Source of the DNA: Alectoria sarmentosa
Lineage: Eukaryota > Ascomycota > Lecanoromycetes > Lecanorales > Parmeliaceae
NCBI GenBank assembly: GCA_009733775.1
Contig: WOGZ01000155.1
Location: forward strand, 1 to 64,000
DNA length: 64,000 bases
Direction of reading: 5' to 3'
Shown here: one piece after another, positions 22,174-34,575 of the stretch
Position numbering within the stretch: the stretch's first letter is position 1
Layout: each line of letters starts with the position of its first letter
The notes under the pieces: model-generated
Databases searched by the model: none
Told to the model about the DNA's origin: nothing
The model's input: the letters and a program-made list of their open reading frames with translations, nothing else
Translations under genes and position numbers: made by a program

Positions 22174-23442
22174 GTCTTTGTTGACAAACTATAAGGTTGT
22201 GGAAGACTTTTCCCCGCAGCTGCATAATACGGAAGATAGAATGGCTTGAGCGGCATCAATGACGAAGTGGCCTTAAGGTCATGATGTATAAAGACGGAAT
22301 TCGAGAATCTTCTGCTAGAGAAAGAGATCTGAGGTCAGTGCAGGTCCAGTCTGGAAGCTTCCAACTCACATTCACGTTTCCATTCACATTCACATTCACA
22401 TTCACATGGCTAATGTGATACTCTACCTTTTCGGCTGACTAACGGAAGCTGCAAGGTTGAAACAAGACGCTGCTATTTCTTCCCCAAATACCGTACTTTG
22501 TAAATAATAGCAACCAATAAACAAAGACAAGAAGAAGATGCATACTTCATACTTCACACCATGAAAGATTTGGTTAGGGACTTACTGGACTATTGTCTTT
22601 ACTTTGACATATACATGAGTGGGGCCAAAGTGAGAAATCAGTAGAACCAAATGTTTGCGATAGTTTACAGTGTCCGTGTGAATGAATCTACAGTGGGTAG
22701 CTCGGTAACAAGCATGTATTCAGAGAGCTCTCTCGCCGCCAAGACATTGTTATTACTACCAGGGTTGGTCCGGATGTCGGCGTATTAAGTCCGGACCACT
22801 AAAGCTCTAGAGCCAAGCTTCATGTCGGATACTTAACGTCCTGCATGAAGGGTTGCCTTGCGCTTATTAGATTTGCTTCGGAATTGCGCCTAACGCCCCT
22901 GAGCCCAGTCTTGAGGCCCATTGCCCCCTATCAGACCCAATTGGAGTCCCTGAAGTCCAATCTATGCTCCTAGAATACTTCTACTTTATGCTCCCAGGAG
23001 CCTTCCAGGATCCGCTAGAGGGCCGTCTTCCGAACATACTTAGGAAAAAGGATTAGGGCTACATGCCAATTTCCTTTCCAAAAGTTCCAAAGTCCCTTAC
23101 TGAGGAATTACAAAGCATTTTCCGTACGCTGTGTGTGAGTTACAAACAGGTATCATGCTCGTATTCCAACCAGTATTTGCTCGGCTTGCGTGAGAGGACT
23201 GATTAGAAATTACGTTCAGAAAAGTCTTACGATGCAGTAGAGGTATGGCAAAAAAAGAGGCACTGGTGGCACTCAAGGGATTTGTGCATGATTATGATTT
23301 TCAACTTGCTATCTACCAAAGCCTAGGCATCAGCACATACAATAATAGGCCATACTAGCCACTGAAAATTCAAAGTCTCGAAGCCTAGGCATGGTCACGT
23401 AGCTCATAGTATGCTTCGAATCCCAGTGCTCTGTGCTAATTC
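22174..23442. other. intergenic region between HDA1 and GAPDH
   Basis: 1.27 kb without a gene. It holds a CATTCA hexamer microsatellite (about 22,366-22,406), a perfect 8-bp inverted pair GGTCCGGA/TCCGGACC with a 15-nt loop (22,767-22,797), and a diverged dispersed repeat listed separately. Confidence 0.7.
22858..23055 (+). repeat. diverged dispersed repeat, copy 1
   Basis: Resembles 32,103-32,275 in the same orientation. Shared words in order are TGCGCTT, AGATT, GAGCCCAG, GCCCAT, GCCCCC, CAATCTA, GCTCC, CTTCCGA and TTAGG, with small gaps. No coding capacity. Probably an old transposon fragment that did not undergo the extreme mutation of the AT blocks. Confidence 0.5.
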
Positions 23443-24720
23443 CTATTTCGATCCGTGATCGACCTTAGAGATGTAGGCTATTGAGTAATTAGCAGAGCTC
23501 TCCTAGCGAGATTGAAAGGGAGTGGTACACACCCAGAAGGTCCAGGACACGGCGGGAGTAGCCCCACTCGTTATCATACCATGCAACGAGCTTGACGAAG
23601 TGCTCGTTGAGGGAGATACCGGCGGTAGCATCAAATATGCAGGAGTGATTGTCTCCATTTAAGTCAGTGGACACAAGCGCATCCTCAGAGTATGACATGA
23701 TGCCTGAATATGATTAGCTGCAATCCACGTGTCGTTTCACTTTCTCAGTCATACCCTTCAATTCTCCCTCCGAAGCCTTCTTCATCGTCTCCTTGATCTG
23801 ATCGTAGGTGACCGACTTCTCCAAGCGGCAAGTCAGGTCAACAACTGAAACGTTGGAGGTAGGTACACGCATAGACATGCCCGTAAGCTTGCCGTTTAAA
23901 CTGGGGATGACCTTGCCAACAGCTTTAGCGGCACCAGTGCTGCTAGGAATGATGTTCTGAGCAGCCGTGCGTCCACCTCTCCAGTCTTTCGAAGAAGGTC
24001 CATCCACGGTCTTTTGGGTAGCGGTGTAGGAGTGGATAGTTGTCATGAGACCCTCAATGATGGTAAAATTGTCATGCATGACCTTGGCGAGAGGAGCCAA
24101 GCAATTAGTTGTGCAGGAGGCGTTGGAGATGATCTCGATGTCGGACTTGTACTCCTTCTCGTTAACGCCCATGACGAACATGGCTGCGTCTGCAGAGGGT
24201 GCCGAGATAACGACCTTCTTGGCACCACCCTTCAAGTGGGCCTTGGCCTTTTCGGTAGTGGTGAAGACTCCGGTCGATTCGACGATGTAGTATGCGCCTG
24301 TGTCTTTCCATGGGATGTTGGCGGGGTCTTTCTCCGTGTAGAATTTGACGGTCTGGCCGTTGACAACGAGGTCTGAACCTTTGACTTCGATAGTGCCTTT
24401 GAATTGACCGTGTTGAGAGTCATATTTGAGCATATATGCCTAGGGAAAAGCAATCTCGAGTTAGTCCAAGCTTTCAAACACTGTAGACATTGGCGACTGA
24501 GGAACCTCGATTCGAACTTACAGCGTAGTGAGGCTCGATGAAGGGATCGTTGACTGCCACGACCTTCACATCGCCATGTTCGACGCTGTCAATGGCGTAT
24601 CAGCTTAAGCTCCGCCACCGGTGAGCGAGGGGAAAAGCAATGGTAGTGCACATACGCATTGCGGAAGACGATTCTGCCAATACGGCCGAAACCGTTGATG
24701 CCAACGAGTGTTTCAGACAT
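23443..24720 (-). CDS. gpdA: Glyceraldehyde-3-phosphate dehydrogenase
   Basis: Cytosolic glycolytic enzyme oxidising glyceraldehyde-3-phosphate with NAD+ and phosphate. Exons: 24,720-24,656, 24,585-24,522, 24,439-23,755, 23,703-23,533 and 23,477-23,443; 1,020 nt, 339 residues, the usual family length. The Rossmann start is VGINGFGRIGRIVFRNA. The active site is SNASCTTNCLAPLAKV with the catalytic Cys; the downstream His lies in TTIHSYTATQK. WRGGRTAAQNIIPSSTGAAKAVGKV and the C-terminal WYDNEWGYSRRVLDLLAYI are intact. The last exon is 35 nt and ends KVDHGSK. All five exons keep phase. Its 3' end faces HDA1's promoter side; branching enzyme lies upstream on the same strand with 379 bp between. 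Confidence 0.96.
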
Positions 24721-25099
24721 GATTGTGTCTTTATAAGTATCAACTGAAGAGTTTGTGAATTGGGAAGAAATGGGAGCAGCTTGTTGTTCTGATGTTGGTG
24801 TTGATGTCGTTGAGAAGGGAGAATTTTTGGTGGGGCTGGAGGGGCGAGGCGTCATTTTGAGTAAACGCCGAGACACTGCTGGCGGATTTGGCTCCGCCAC
24901 CAGATGTCATGGCGTCGGTGGGAGCCGAAGACTTCGCTAAGCACTAAAGTACAAATCACTCGTCTTTGGTCTTATACATGATCCTCGAATGTGAAGGCAG
25001 TTCTACATCTGCTATACTCGATCTTGCCAATGACCCTAGAATACAAGATCCATAGCAATATCATCATCGCCATGACGGACCTTTGTTGACTCCACCAAT
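24721..25099. other. GAPDH promoter region
   Basis: 379 bp between the branching-enzyme stop and the GAPDH ATG. Pyrimidine-rich on the coding (minus) strand near the start codon, as in many strongly expressed fungal promoters. No specific site is claimed. Confidence 0.5.
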
Positions 25100-27519
25100 C
25101 TAAAGCGTAGATTCCAACGCAAGCACCTGTCGAGGCGTTTATCAGCCTGCTTTCAAAGCATGAGAGCGTAATGACTCACAATTGCAGTGCGGACTGGAAT
25201 GTACACCTGAATGAAATTCTTCCGTTCGTTCCATCGGAATGGTGTGGTGAAAAACCTCGTTCCCTTGGCATTTCTTCCAAATCCACCGAAAGCCGGGTCA
25301 TCTGTGTCCAGAATGATTTGGTAAGTCCCCGCAGCCTGTATGCCCACACGATAGTCTGTGAAGCTTTGAGTAGGATGAAAATTGAAGATCCATAGAAGTC
25401 CAGCCCGTTCGAATACAATCACTTTGTCTTGCTCGTTCTTCAAGCTGACATACCCTTGTTCCGAGTGGAGCCAGCCGTACTTCTCCTCCGTCCACTGCAT
25501 CTTGCTGTCAAACTCGTTGAGAAATTTATACCGTAGCATGTCATCGTCTGGGAGATTGAATTGTCTCCGAGCATACCAGTAGCTGTTGTCGTTACCATCT
25601 CTGGGAAAGTCAAGCCATTCTGGGTGGCCAAATTCGTTGCCTTCGAAATTGAGATATCCCTCCCCTCCAAGACCGTGCGTGATCAGTCTAATCATCTTAT
25701 GCAAGCTCAAGCCTCTTTCGATGACAGGCGTGAATACGGAGAGGATTGACATGTTGGTGTACAATTCCTTATCGCATAGCCACATTAGCAGTGACTTGTC
25801 TCCCACGAGCCTGACACAGTTCGTTAATACAATCCTGTAACATCACCAAAGCCGACTTACGCTTGGTCATGACTTTCAGCGTAAGCAACTGTCTTTTCCC
25901 CATATCTTCGATTGACAAGAGTATGCGTCAAAGCACCCATTTCCCAATCCGCGTCCTCCTTCTCTTTGAGCCACTTGATGTACAAGTCTGGAATAGCCAT
26001 AGCAAGCCGATAATCGAAGCCAATGCCCCCAAGTGATAAAGCTACACATAGTGCAGGCATCCCTGAAACGTCTTCCGCAATGGTTATACAATTGGGATAC
26101 AGGTTGTGGAGCATTTCGTTGGCCAACATGAGATAGACAACTCCATCTTCGTCAACGTTCGGGCCAAAGTATTCGTGGTAGCCTCCCGAAAATCCACTAC
26201 GCATATCAGTGGGTATTCGCCAAAGTCGTTGCTGGATCACTTACCTTCCAATGCCGTGATGGGTGTAAAGCATGCTCGTAACACCGTCAAAACGAAACCC
26301 ATCAAATTGATATTCCTCCATCCAGTATCGTAAATTAGACAATAGAAATCGTAGAACCTCATGATGCCCGTAATTGAAGAGCCGGCTATCCCATTGCTCA
26401 TGCACGCCCTTGCTGCCTTCATGAAAGTACAGATGGTCTGTCCCGTCAAACTGATTTAGACCATCCTCAGTGTTCTTTGACGCGTGACTATGGACCATAT
26501 CTAGGAGCACTGTGATGCCCATGCCATGTGCGGTATCTATCAGCTCTTTCAGATCCTCTGGGGTGCCGAACCGGCTGCTCGCTGCGAAAAAGCTATTGAT
26601 CTGGTAGCCAAAGCTCGCGTAATACGCATGCTCCATTATGGCCATTAGTTGTATAACATTGTATCCAAGATGTTTTATTCTTGGCAGCACATTCTTCGTG
26701 AATTCTTTGTAGGTTGTGATGCGTAGCTCGGGAGATGAGATGCCTACATGAGCTTCATATATACGGGCGCTCTTCGGCTTGGGCGGCCGTGGGTGTTTGA
26801 AGACGTATTTTTCGTTCTGTGATGGATGCCAAAAAACTCCATCATAGACGGGCGAGAAATTCAGGTTCTGGGTGACCCGAGTGATCCATGCTGGTACTCG
26901 CTCCATGCGTTCATGTGACGTAGGTATGACCAAAGAGATCTGTGCTTATATGTCAACAGTTGTAGCGTATCACTTCCCTATCGCAGAGTCCACCTTGACT
27001 TTAGAACTGTGTGGGATTGCAAGATGTCCATCTTTTGCAGGTAGAGTGACCTCCCAGCGTCCATATTCGCCTCTCGTCATTGGCGTAGCGTCCCTGTTCC
27101 ATTCATCTTGTGACGGGTGTCTGTAAGCGATAAGTCGATGGGAGAGCTTGAGGAGGATATCTTACTGAAATCGCCGATCAGATATGCTCGTAAAGCATTG
27201 GGCGCCCATTCTCGATATGTGATGTCTCCATTGTCACGGACCACAAAGCCAAATATCTCGGTTCCTCTGCTGAATTTTTCTAAGCCACCCTCTGTCTCAT
27301 CAATTGTCTTGATCCACCTCTGAGCGTGACTGTATCTGCTCCGGAGAGCATCTCTGAAGGGTTCTAGCCATGGGTCGAGCTTGATGACGCCTGAACAAGT
27401 CAATTGGGCCGGCTCGAAACTTCAAATCAGCACTTACCAGTGCCATCCGCCGGTATCTTCTTTCCACCAACCAAGCCCATGACCGAGTTGTCGGATTCGG
27501 AGTTCAAGGCAGAAGTCAT
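25100..27519 (-). CDS. GLC3: 1,4-alpha-glucan (glycogen) branching enzyme, GH13
   Basis: Transfers an alpha-1,4-glucan segment to make alpha-1,6 branches in glycogen. Exons: 27,519-27,438, 27,390-27,166, 27,106-26,994, 26,939-26,245, 26,196-25,861, 25,810-25,180 and 25,126-25,100; 2,109 nt, 702 residues, matching eukaryotic branching enzymes. An N-terminal CBM48-type module (about residues 60-150, YREWAPNALRAYLIGDF) precedes the GH13 barrel. Catalytic features: FDGFRFDGVTSMLYTHHG with the nucleophile Asp, ITIAEDVSGMP with the acid/base Glu, and YAESHDQALVGDKS with the transition-state Asp. The C-terminal beta domain ends VYIPVRTAI joined to VLALESTL through a 27-nt last exon. All phases close. 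The ATG lies only 332 bp from the terminus of the transposon-like insertion at 27,851. Confidence 0.95.
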
Positions 27520-27842
27520 TTTGTGAACCCCTTGGCGGACTCGTTTGAGCATAGGGTGGGAAGGCTGCGACTAGGCCAAGGGGAAATCAGGTTCTGCAAA
27601 GGGCACATTCGATGGAGGATCAAAACTGTTTTGTTGTATACGAGGCAAAGAAGGGAGGGGCGTGTTTCAATTAGAGGAATTGACTTTACCAACATGGTGG
27701 GGTTTCTTGTAGGAGCTTAAAGGCTCAAATTGCCCCGCAATCGTCATTGTGCATTAAGGAGATTTATTACTCGTAGTTTAGCGTACGGAGGTACAGTATC
27801 GAGGCCACAAGAGTCCTGGACGCCCCAAAGGACTGCCCGGAC
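27520..27842. other. branching-enzyme upstream region
   Basis: About 320 bp of normal composition between the start codon and the inserted AT-rich element. All close promoter elements of the branching enzyme must lie here or beyond the insertion. No specific site was identified. Confidence 0.5.
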
Positions 27843-27850
27843 ACTGCGCT
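27843..27850. repeat. target-site duplication, left copy
   Basis: ACTGCGCT, repeated exactly at 32,101-32,108 in direct orientation just outside the inverted termini of the element. Confidence 0.85.
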
Positions 27851-30800
27851 ACGGAAGACGATAGCTACCAAGAGCCGTTTATTATTATTATTTTTTTTTT
27901 TTTTTTCAGGTTTTAGGTTTATGTATTTAATTAATGTATAAATTAACATAAGAAAATCGTAAACTCGAGCACACATATATATGTTATCTTTAGAAAACAT
28001 GATTAATTTTAATTCAGTCACAGCTGCTGCGGGTTCGAATCACACATATACGTTTATCGAAATTTTAAACCGCGAAGATTTTCAACTTCTGATGATGATT
28101 GATGATTAAATATGTATTAATCTTCATTAATTTTTCACATATTAATAAATCAATTTACGTTTTATCTTTTTAATACGTTTAATCATAAAACGTTTATCGC
28201 GCAATTCGATAATAATATGCGCGCACGTTATGAAATCTTATTCGACGATTCTCTTTATCTTAATTTTCATATAATAAATGCATTATTTATATAATTTCGA
28301 TAAATTTATTTATATATATATTATTTTTTTCATTAATTTTATTTAACGAAAACGTTATATCGAAAAATAATAAATGTAAAAAATGCGCGAACGAAAATAA
28401 ATTATTCGAATAACATATAAAAATGTTTAAATATTATTTAAAAGATTATAAATATTATATATAATTAATTTTATAAAATAAATATAATGTGTGAAACATA
28501 TATAAAAAAAATGAAATTGTGAAAAGCATTACGCGAAATACGCAATTTAAAAAATTTATAAAAAATTCGAAACGATTAAATTTTTAAATTATTAGCGAAG
28601 TAAAAGTTTTAAAGCTTTTATTATAATAAAACAATTTTTATTCAATAAAATCTCTTTTTTTTTTTAAATCGTAAAGATATTAATATATATATAAAGATAA
28701 ATATGCGTATAAAAAGAAATAAACATTTTTAAAAATAAATAAATATATATAAATAATTTATTTATTCTCGCTTTCAAGTTTTTTTTATAACGTATTTTGA
28801 AAATCGTGTGCGTATGCGCATTATTATTAAACTTTAATATATTTTATTCGACGTATATATATGTTCGAAAGACGATAAATTGAGAGTTTTAATAACGAAA
28901 TGATTACGTTTATGCGTGATCGAGATTTCGAATTATTGAATTTTCATTTAAAGAAATGTTAATAAAATAAAAATAAAAATATATATATATTATTAATATG
29001 AATATGTGCGTATTTTGATTTTAAGACGTTTTGAATTTTTTTATTTAATTTCTAATTTGATTTCTTTTTTGATTTTTTTTTGATTTTCTTTTTTAATATT
29101 AATCTCAAAACGCTCGTTATACGCATTTATAAAATCGATTTAAAATTTAAAATAAATTAAATATAAAATATTTTTGAGGAAAAAAGCATAAAAAAGTTAT
29201 AAAACATTATGAATATTATTCGCAATATCAAAAAGTTTCGTAAATTCACATTTCTTTTAAAAAGTTGAATTAAAATACGAATTTTAATAAATATGCGTGC
29301 GTATAAATAAATAATTTCGTATTATCTTAAAAAAATATCTCGTTAAATAAAAAAATTAATGTTATCGATTATATAATTTACGAGCGATATAAATATTTAA
29401 ATTGTTTTTAACATTAAATTAATATATGCGTAAATAAAAAATATTAATTTTTTTATTTTCATTCGTTATCATCTTTATTTAAAATTTTATCGATTATAAC
29501 ATTTCGAATTTGCACGCGTATCTTAATTATAAATATAATAATTATCATAAATCGATTTAATAAATTTTCTTTTTATGCACGAAAAGATATAAATAATTTA
29601 AAGAAATTTGATTATAAAACGAATTAAATTATATAAATTATAAAACGATAAATTGATATACAAACGCACGTTATCGTGCGTTTTTATCGATTTTATTAAT
29701 GAATAAATATATAAAAATAAATGCATTTAATTAATTAAAAGACGTATTTAAATTTATTAATAAAATTAATAAATTAACAATCTTAATAACGTACGCGAAA
29801 ATTAAATTTGTTTTATACGTTACGAATTTTGGTTTTTTAAAATTATAATAATAATAAAAAAAAAAATTGTTTTTTTAAGATTTTATAATTAATCGAATTT
29901 TTAATATTATCGCATTTTGTTTATCACGAAATAAAAATAAATATAATTATTTTATATACGCATAATAAAAAATATAAAAAATAAAATGTGAAATATGCGA
30001 ATTATTTTATTTTCAAATTTTTTTGAAAATTTATCGTTATCGTAATTTCATTAAGGTTATTATTAATTAAATTAATTTTTAAATTTAAATTTCGAGAGAT
30101 TTACGCATAATGATTCGTTAATGTGCGTATAATTTATTTTATCGAATTATATTATTTTTGACATAAAGAAAAAGTTAATTCGATTTTATTTTAAATATAA
30201 TCTTTGATCGTTATACGTAAAAATAAATAATTTTTAAAAATTATGTATATATCGTTTATTAAATTAAAAAAAACGTCTTTCGTGCGAAAAGCGTTTAATT
30301 CGAATCTTAAATCTTAAATTTTTATAATATATTATGCGAGCGTAATCGAAAATAAATATATATCTAAATTTAAAAACGTAAAATCGAAATTTATATATAA
30401 AATAAAAAATAAATTTGCAATTTATCGATATTAAAAAAACAATCTCATAATTTTTAAATTTTTGATTTATTAATTAACGTTTGAAATTTATACACGTATT
30501 CGAAAAGATAATAATAATTTTGAATAAATTATTTTATCACGAGATTTGATTTATAAAAATTAATTAATTAATTAATTAAATTAAATAAAATGTGTGCGTG
30601 TATATCGATTTTTTTATTTTCGAATAATATATGCATTTTAAATTCGCATAAATTTATATATTTTATAACGTATTATTAAGAAATAAATCGTTAAAAGAGC
30701 GATTTAATTTATTATATTTTTTTGATCAAAATAACTCGCGAATATAAACATCGTGAAATAATTTTAAAAAATAATTAATATAATTTTATTAAAAATACGT

Positions 30801-32100
30801 GCGTATATTTATTCTTTATTTAAGAAATTGTTTTTTTATTAATTAATTTCATCACGCTTTAATTCTTTGATTGATAATATTAATTTTATAAATTTAAAAA
30901 TCTTTGATTATCGATGATTCGTTTTCGCGCGCGTTTTTGAATAAAAAAAAATGAATCGTGATTATCAAAGATGTTTCGTTTTTATAATCAAATCGCACGA
31001 ATCGTGGAAAATATTCACAATTTTTTATTATATATAAATATTATATATAAACATTGATAACGATATACGTCGAGACTTTTATATATAATTAAGACACGTA
31101 TCGAAAATATGCGTCGATAACTTCGTAAATTTTAATTTCGTATATTCATAATTTATAATATTCATTCACATTTTAAATATAATTCGATTCGAAATATATA
31201 TATTTTTCGCGTACACGTTATATTTCTCGCGCACGCGCAACGATTTTTTTCAAATCAATCTCATAAATTACTTTTCAAAAACGATTTTTAAAAAAAAATT
31301 AATATGATTTTTTGATTTAAAAAATGAATATTCATCGTGTGATGTTGATATTTTAAATATAAAAATGCGCGTATATCAAATTGCGTTCGTATATAAAAAT
31401 CAGCCTCGCATCGAAATGTTATTTAATAATCTCTTTCGTTTATTTATTCGTTTATTCAAATTCGAATATAAATATTTTATGATAAATATTTAAATCGCGA
31501 TAAATACGTGCGAAAGCTTTAAATTGAATTTGAAATTCTTTCGCACGTAAAAAAGAATTTTTTTTTATATTATTTAAAATTGAATTATAATATAAATTAT
31601 AGATTCGAAATTAAATTTTGAAATTATCTTTTAAAATAATACGTTTAAAAAGATTTTAACAAATTAATTTTTTTTTGAGAATTATGAAACGCATAATTAT
31701 AAAATATCGTGAATCAAATTTCGCGTATGTTTTTTTATAAATCAAATTATAATTAAATAAATTTATGATAATATTTTTTTAATTATTAAGATTTTTAATT
31801 AATCGATTTATTATTTAATACGCACGTAAATATTATATATAAAAAATGTAAATTTGAAAAAAAAAAAGGGAGATTAAATAATAATTTGCGTTTTATGCGT
31901 TATCTTTTTATAAGATTTTATGAAAATTATAAGATTCAAATTTATTTAATAAATTTGTCTCGTAAAATATGTAATAATCTTTACGCGTGCAAATAATACG
32001 TTATCTTGAATACATTGTTGAAAATAATTTTTAAGAAACCTAAAAAAAAAAAAAAAATAATAATAATAATAAACGGCTCTTGGTAGCTATCGTCTTCCGT
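27851..32100. mobile_element. 4,250-bp TIR element with 8-bp target duplication, interior RIP-like
   Basis: The left end 27,851-27,892 and right end 32,059-32,100 are inverted copies of at least 40 identical bases, starting ACGGAAGACGATAGCTACC and continuing through AAGAGCCG to a TTA repeat and a T run. They are bounded by the same 8-bp direct repeat. TIRs plus an 8-bp duplication fit a class II DNA transposon such as hAT. The interior is extremely AT-rich, contains no open frame matching a transposase, and looks RIP-mutated, while the termini keep all their C and G. It could be non-autonomous, or an autonomous copy mutated beyond recognition. Transposase family is not determinable here. Confidence 0.8.
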
Positions 32101-32108
32101 ACTGCGCT
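32101..32108. repeat. target-site duplication, right copy
   Basis: ACTGCGCT, identical to 27,843-27,850. Confidence 0.85.
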
Positions 32109-32275
32109 TGGAGATTCTTTGGAAATGTACCTGGCTGGAGTGGAGCCCAGCTTAGGGCCCATGCCCCCAAAAGATCCCTAAATTCAATCTAGGCGCTCCA
32201 ACAAGCCATTTCTGGGCTCCCTCGCTACGGGGCTACCTTCCGAGAATAATAGGGTTAGGCTGTGACTAGCGCTGT
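32103..32275 (+). repeat. diverged dispersed repeat, copy 2 (insertion target)
   Basis: Homologous to 22,858-23,055. The TIR element inserted at the TGCGCTT word of this older repeat, so the repeat's left part should continue at 27,7xx-27,850. Confidence 0.5.
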
Positions 32276-32716
32276 CCAGGACCGAGGCCCTGTATGGACA
32301 TACTATCCTTTAGTGCTTGGCAGCTGTCACATCCTTGTAGCTACCTGGTGCTGGAGAAGCCTTGCTGCTGTTTGATGGATGCGTAAATAATTGTTCATTG
32401 TACTCATTGTCATAGGATGTGGGTAAGCTCTAAATAGTCCAATGAGGTATGTACTCCATACATGTTGTCAATAGCAAGCGCCCTGGACTTTTACTTTACC
32501 TAGAAGTTTATCCGAGTCGCCGAGTCCTCGTCCTAAAAAAAGCCGCTAGCTCCTGCCTTCAAGTTCTGTTCTTACAAGCCATTGGCGACAACGACCTGTG
32601 TTGAATCTGAGCAAGCTTCAGAAGTCAAAATCAGAATCAAGCAAGGAATAGCAAAAGAGAGTGACTGCTGCCTACGCTCACTCAATACAAGGCAGCATGG
32701 TCTCGAAACCAAACCA
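32276..32716. other. ClpX upstream region
   Basis: About 440 bp without another gene. An open frame extends upstream of the chosen ClpX Met to 32,582 but has no ATG in frame there, so it is treated as leader. Confidence 0.5.
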
Positions 32717-34575
32717 ATGTCTCTCCTCCCCGTTGCCTCAGGGCCTACTCAATCTCAAGCAAAGATCTCATATTTAACCCTCTCCTCTATCTACCGCTCC
32801 TTCAACACGTCCACGTCATTGCGCTCCCCTTCCCAATTCCGCCGCTCAGACTTCACCGGCCAGCCATTCACAGGCACGTATGAGCCTGGAGGAAGAACAT
32901 CGGGGCCTCTTGGAGATGCTTCTGTGCTAGGGGCACCGACATTGACACCCAAGGCTCTGAAGGAACATCTTGATAACTTTGTCGTGGGACAGGAACGGGC
33001 AAAGAAGGTTTTGAGTGTGGCCGTATACAATCACTATCAAAGGATACAAGAGTCGCAACGGAGAGACGATGAAGAGCATGAAATTCTACAACAGCAGCTG
33101 CGGAGGGAGATGGCGGAGAGCCATCCAATGGAGGGTATACCAAAACTTCTCGTGGATAACGTAAGCTTGCTAATAGTTGTCAAGACGAATTCCCGGGCCA
33201 CCCGCAAGCCATCCCTTTGAACCCCCCGTCTTCCGGCGTTGGCGCTGCCCCAATCCTCGACGCGTCTCCGCTCACCCTCGAGAAAGCCAACATTCTTCTT
33301 CTCGGGCCCTCAGGCGTAGGCAAAACGCTTATGGCCAAAACTCTTGCCCGGGTCCTAGCGGTCCCTTTTAGCATGTCTGATTGCACACCTTTCACTCAAG
33401 CAGGTTACATAGGCGAAGACGCTGAAATCTGCGTCCAGCGACTTCTAGCAGCTGCAAACTACGACGTTGCAGCTGCAGAACGAGGTATCATTTGCCTCGA
33501 TGAAATAGACAAGATTAGCACAGCCAAAATCAGCCACGGCAAAGACGTCGGAGGTGAAGGCGTACAACAAGCACTTCTCAAAATTATCGAAGGCACAACT
33601 CTCCAAATCCAAGCCAAGCAAGAAAAGTCCGCACGCGCGCCTGGCTCTCCCAACTCTAGCTTTCCGACCAATAGTCCGCTCTCTGGTGGCATGATGGGCG
33701 GTCCCTCCTCCACTTCGTCCGGCTCAGGGAATACCTCCTCTGGCCCATCAAAAGCAGAAACATACAACGTCCGTACAGACAACATTCTCTTCATCTTCGC
33801 CGGCGCTTTTACCGGTCTGCAGAAAATAGTCATGAATCGCATAGCCAAAGGCTCGATAGGGTTTGGCTCGCCAATACGCTCTGCTTCTTCATCATCTTCC
33901 TTGTCGTCAGGTGGCCAAGATAGCACCATCTCTGTGAAGACCGGATCAGAGGAAAGCAAGCTCTTTGAAAAACATCTCCCCTTCTTCGCACCCCAATCCC
34001 CCGACCAACCAGCCCTAACCGAATACAACCCTCTAGATCTAGTTGAGCCTACAGACCTGCAAACATACGGCTTAATACCCGAGCTTGTAGGCCGTATACC
34101 TGTATCAGCGGCTCTAACGGCATTTGACGAAGACGCGCTGGTGAGAGTCTTGACGGAGCCGAGGAATAGCATGATAAAGCAGTATGAACAGCTATTCCAG
34201 CTGAGCGGTATAGAATTGCGTTTTACAAGAGGAGCCTTGAGGGAGGTGGCGAAGAGTGCAATAGGCATGGGGACTGGGGCGAGAGGACTGAGAACCGTTT
34301 GTGAGAGGTTGTTGACGGAGACGATGTTTGAGGCGCCAGGCTCAAGTATCAAGTACGTCCTTATGACTGAAGCCGTTGCCCAGCGCAAGTCCGCGCCTGT
34401 CTATCTCGCCAGGGGCCAGCAGCATAGATTTGAACAAATCATTGCTGCTGAGGAAGAAGAATGGAACGCCAAGACGAACAAGGATCTGGAGAAGGACGAG
34501 AGTTTCAAGGCATATGGCGGAGCGGGCAGCTTCGAGGAATACAGGGAGAAGAGTAAGGCTGCTGGAGTCATGTAA
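32717..34575 (+). CDS. MCX1: Mitochondrial ATP-dependent unfoldase ClpX
   Basis: AAA+ unfoldase of the mitochondrial matrix. Exons 32,717-33,134 and 33,185-34,575; 1,809 nt, 602 residues. The start is the first in-frame ATG; the N-terminus (MSLLPVASG, then SSIYRSFNTSTSLRSPSQF) is basic and Ser-rich like a presequence. LTPKALKEHLDNFVVGQERAKKVL begins the AAA+ module. Walker A is GPSGVGKT, Walker B is IICLDEIDK, the pore and arginine-finger region follows, and sensor 2 is GARGLRTVCERLL. The zinc-binding domain of bacterial ClpX is absent, as in yeast Mcx1. A Ser/Gly-rich insertion interrupts the AAA core after IEGTTLQIQ. The 50-nt intron with donor GTATAC was chosen because it alone restores DEFPGHPQAIPLNPP; the stronger-looking GTAAGC at 33,161 does not keep frame. 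Confidence 0.9.

Noticed and set aside
33161..33184. 24-nt intron in ClpX starting at a consensus-like GTAAGC
   Set aside because: Too short for a spliceosomal intron and it breaks the reading frame; the 50-nt intron from 33,135 keeps it.
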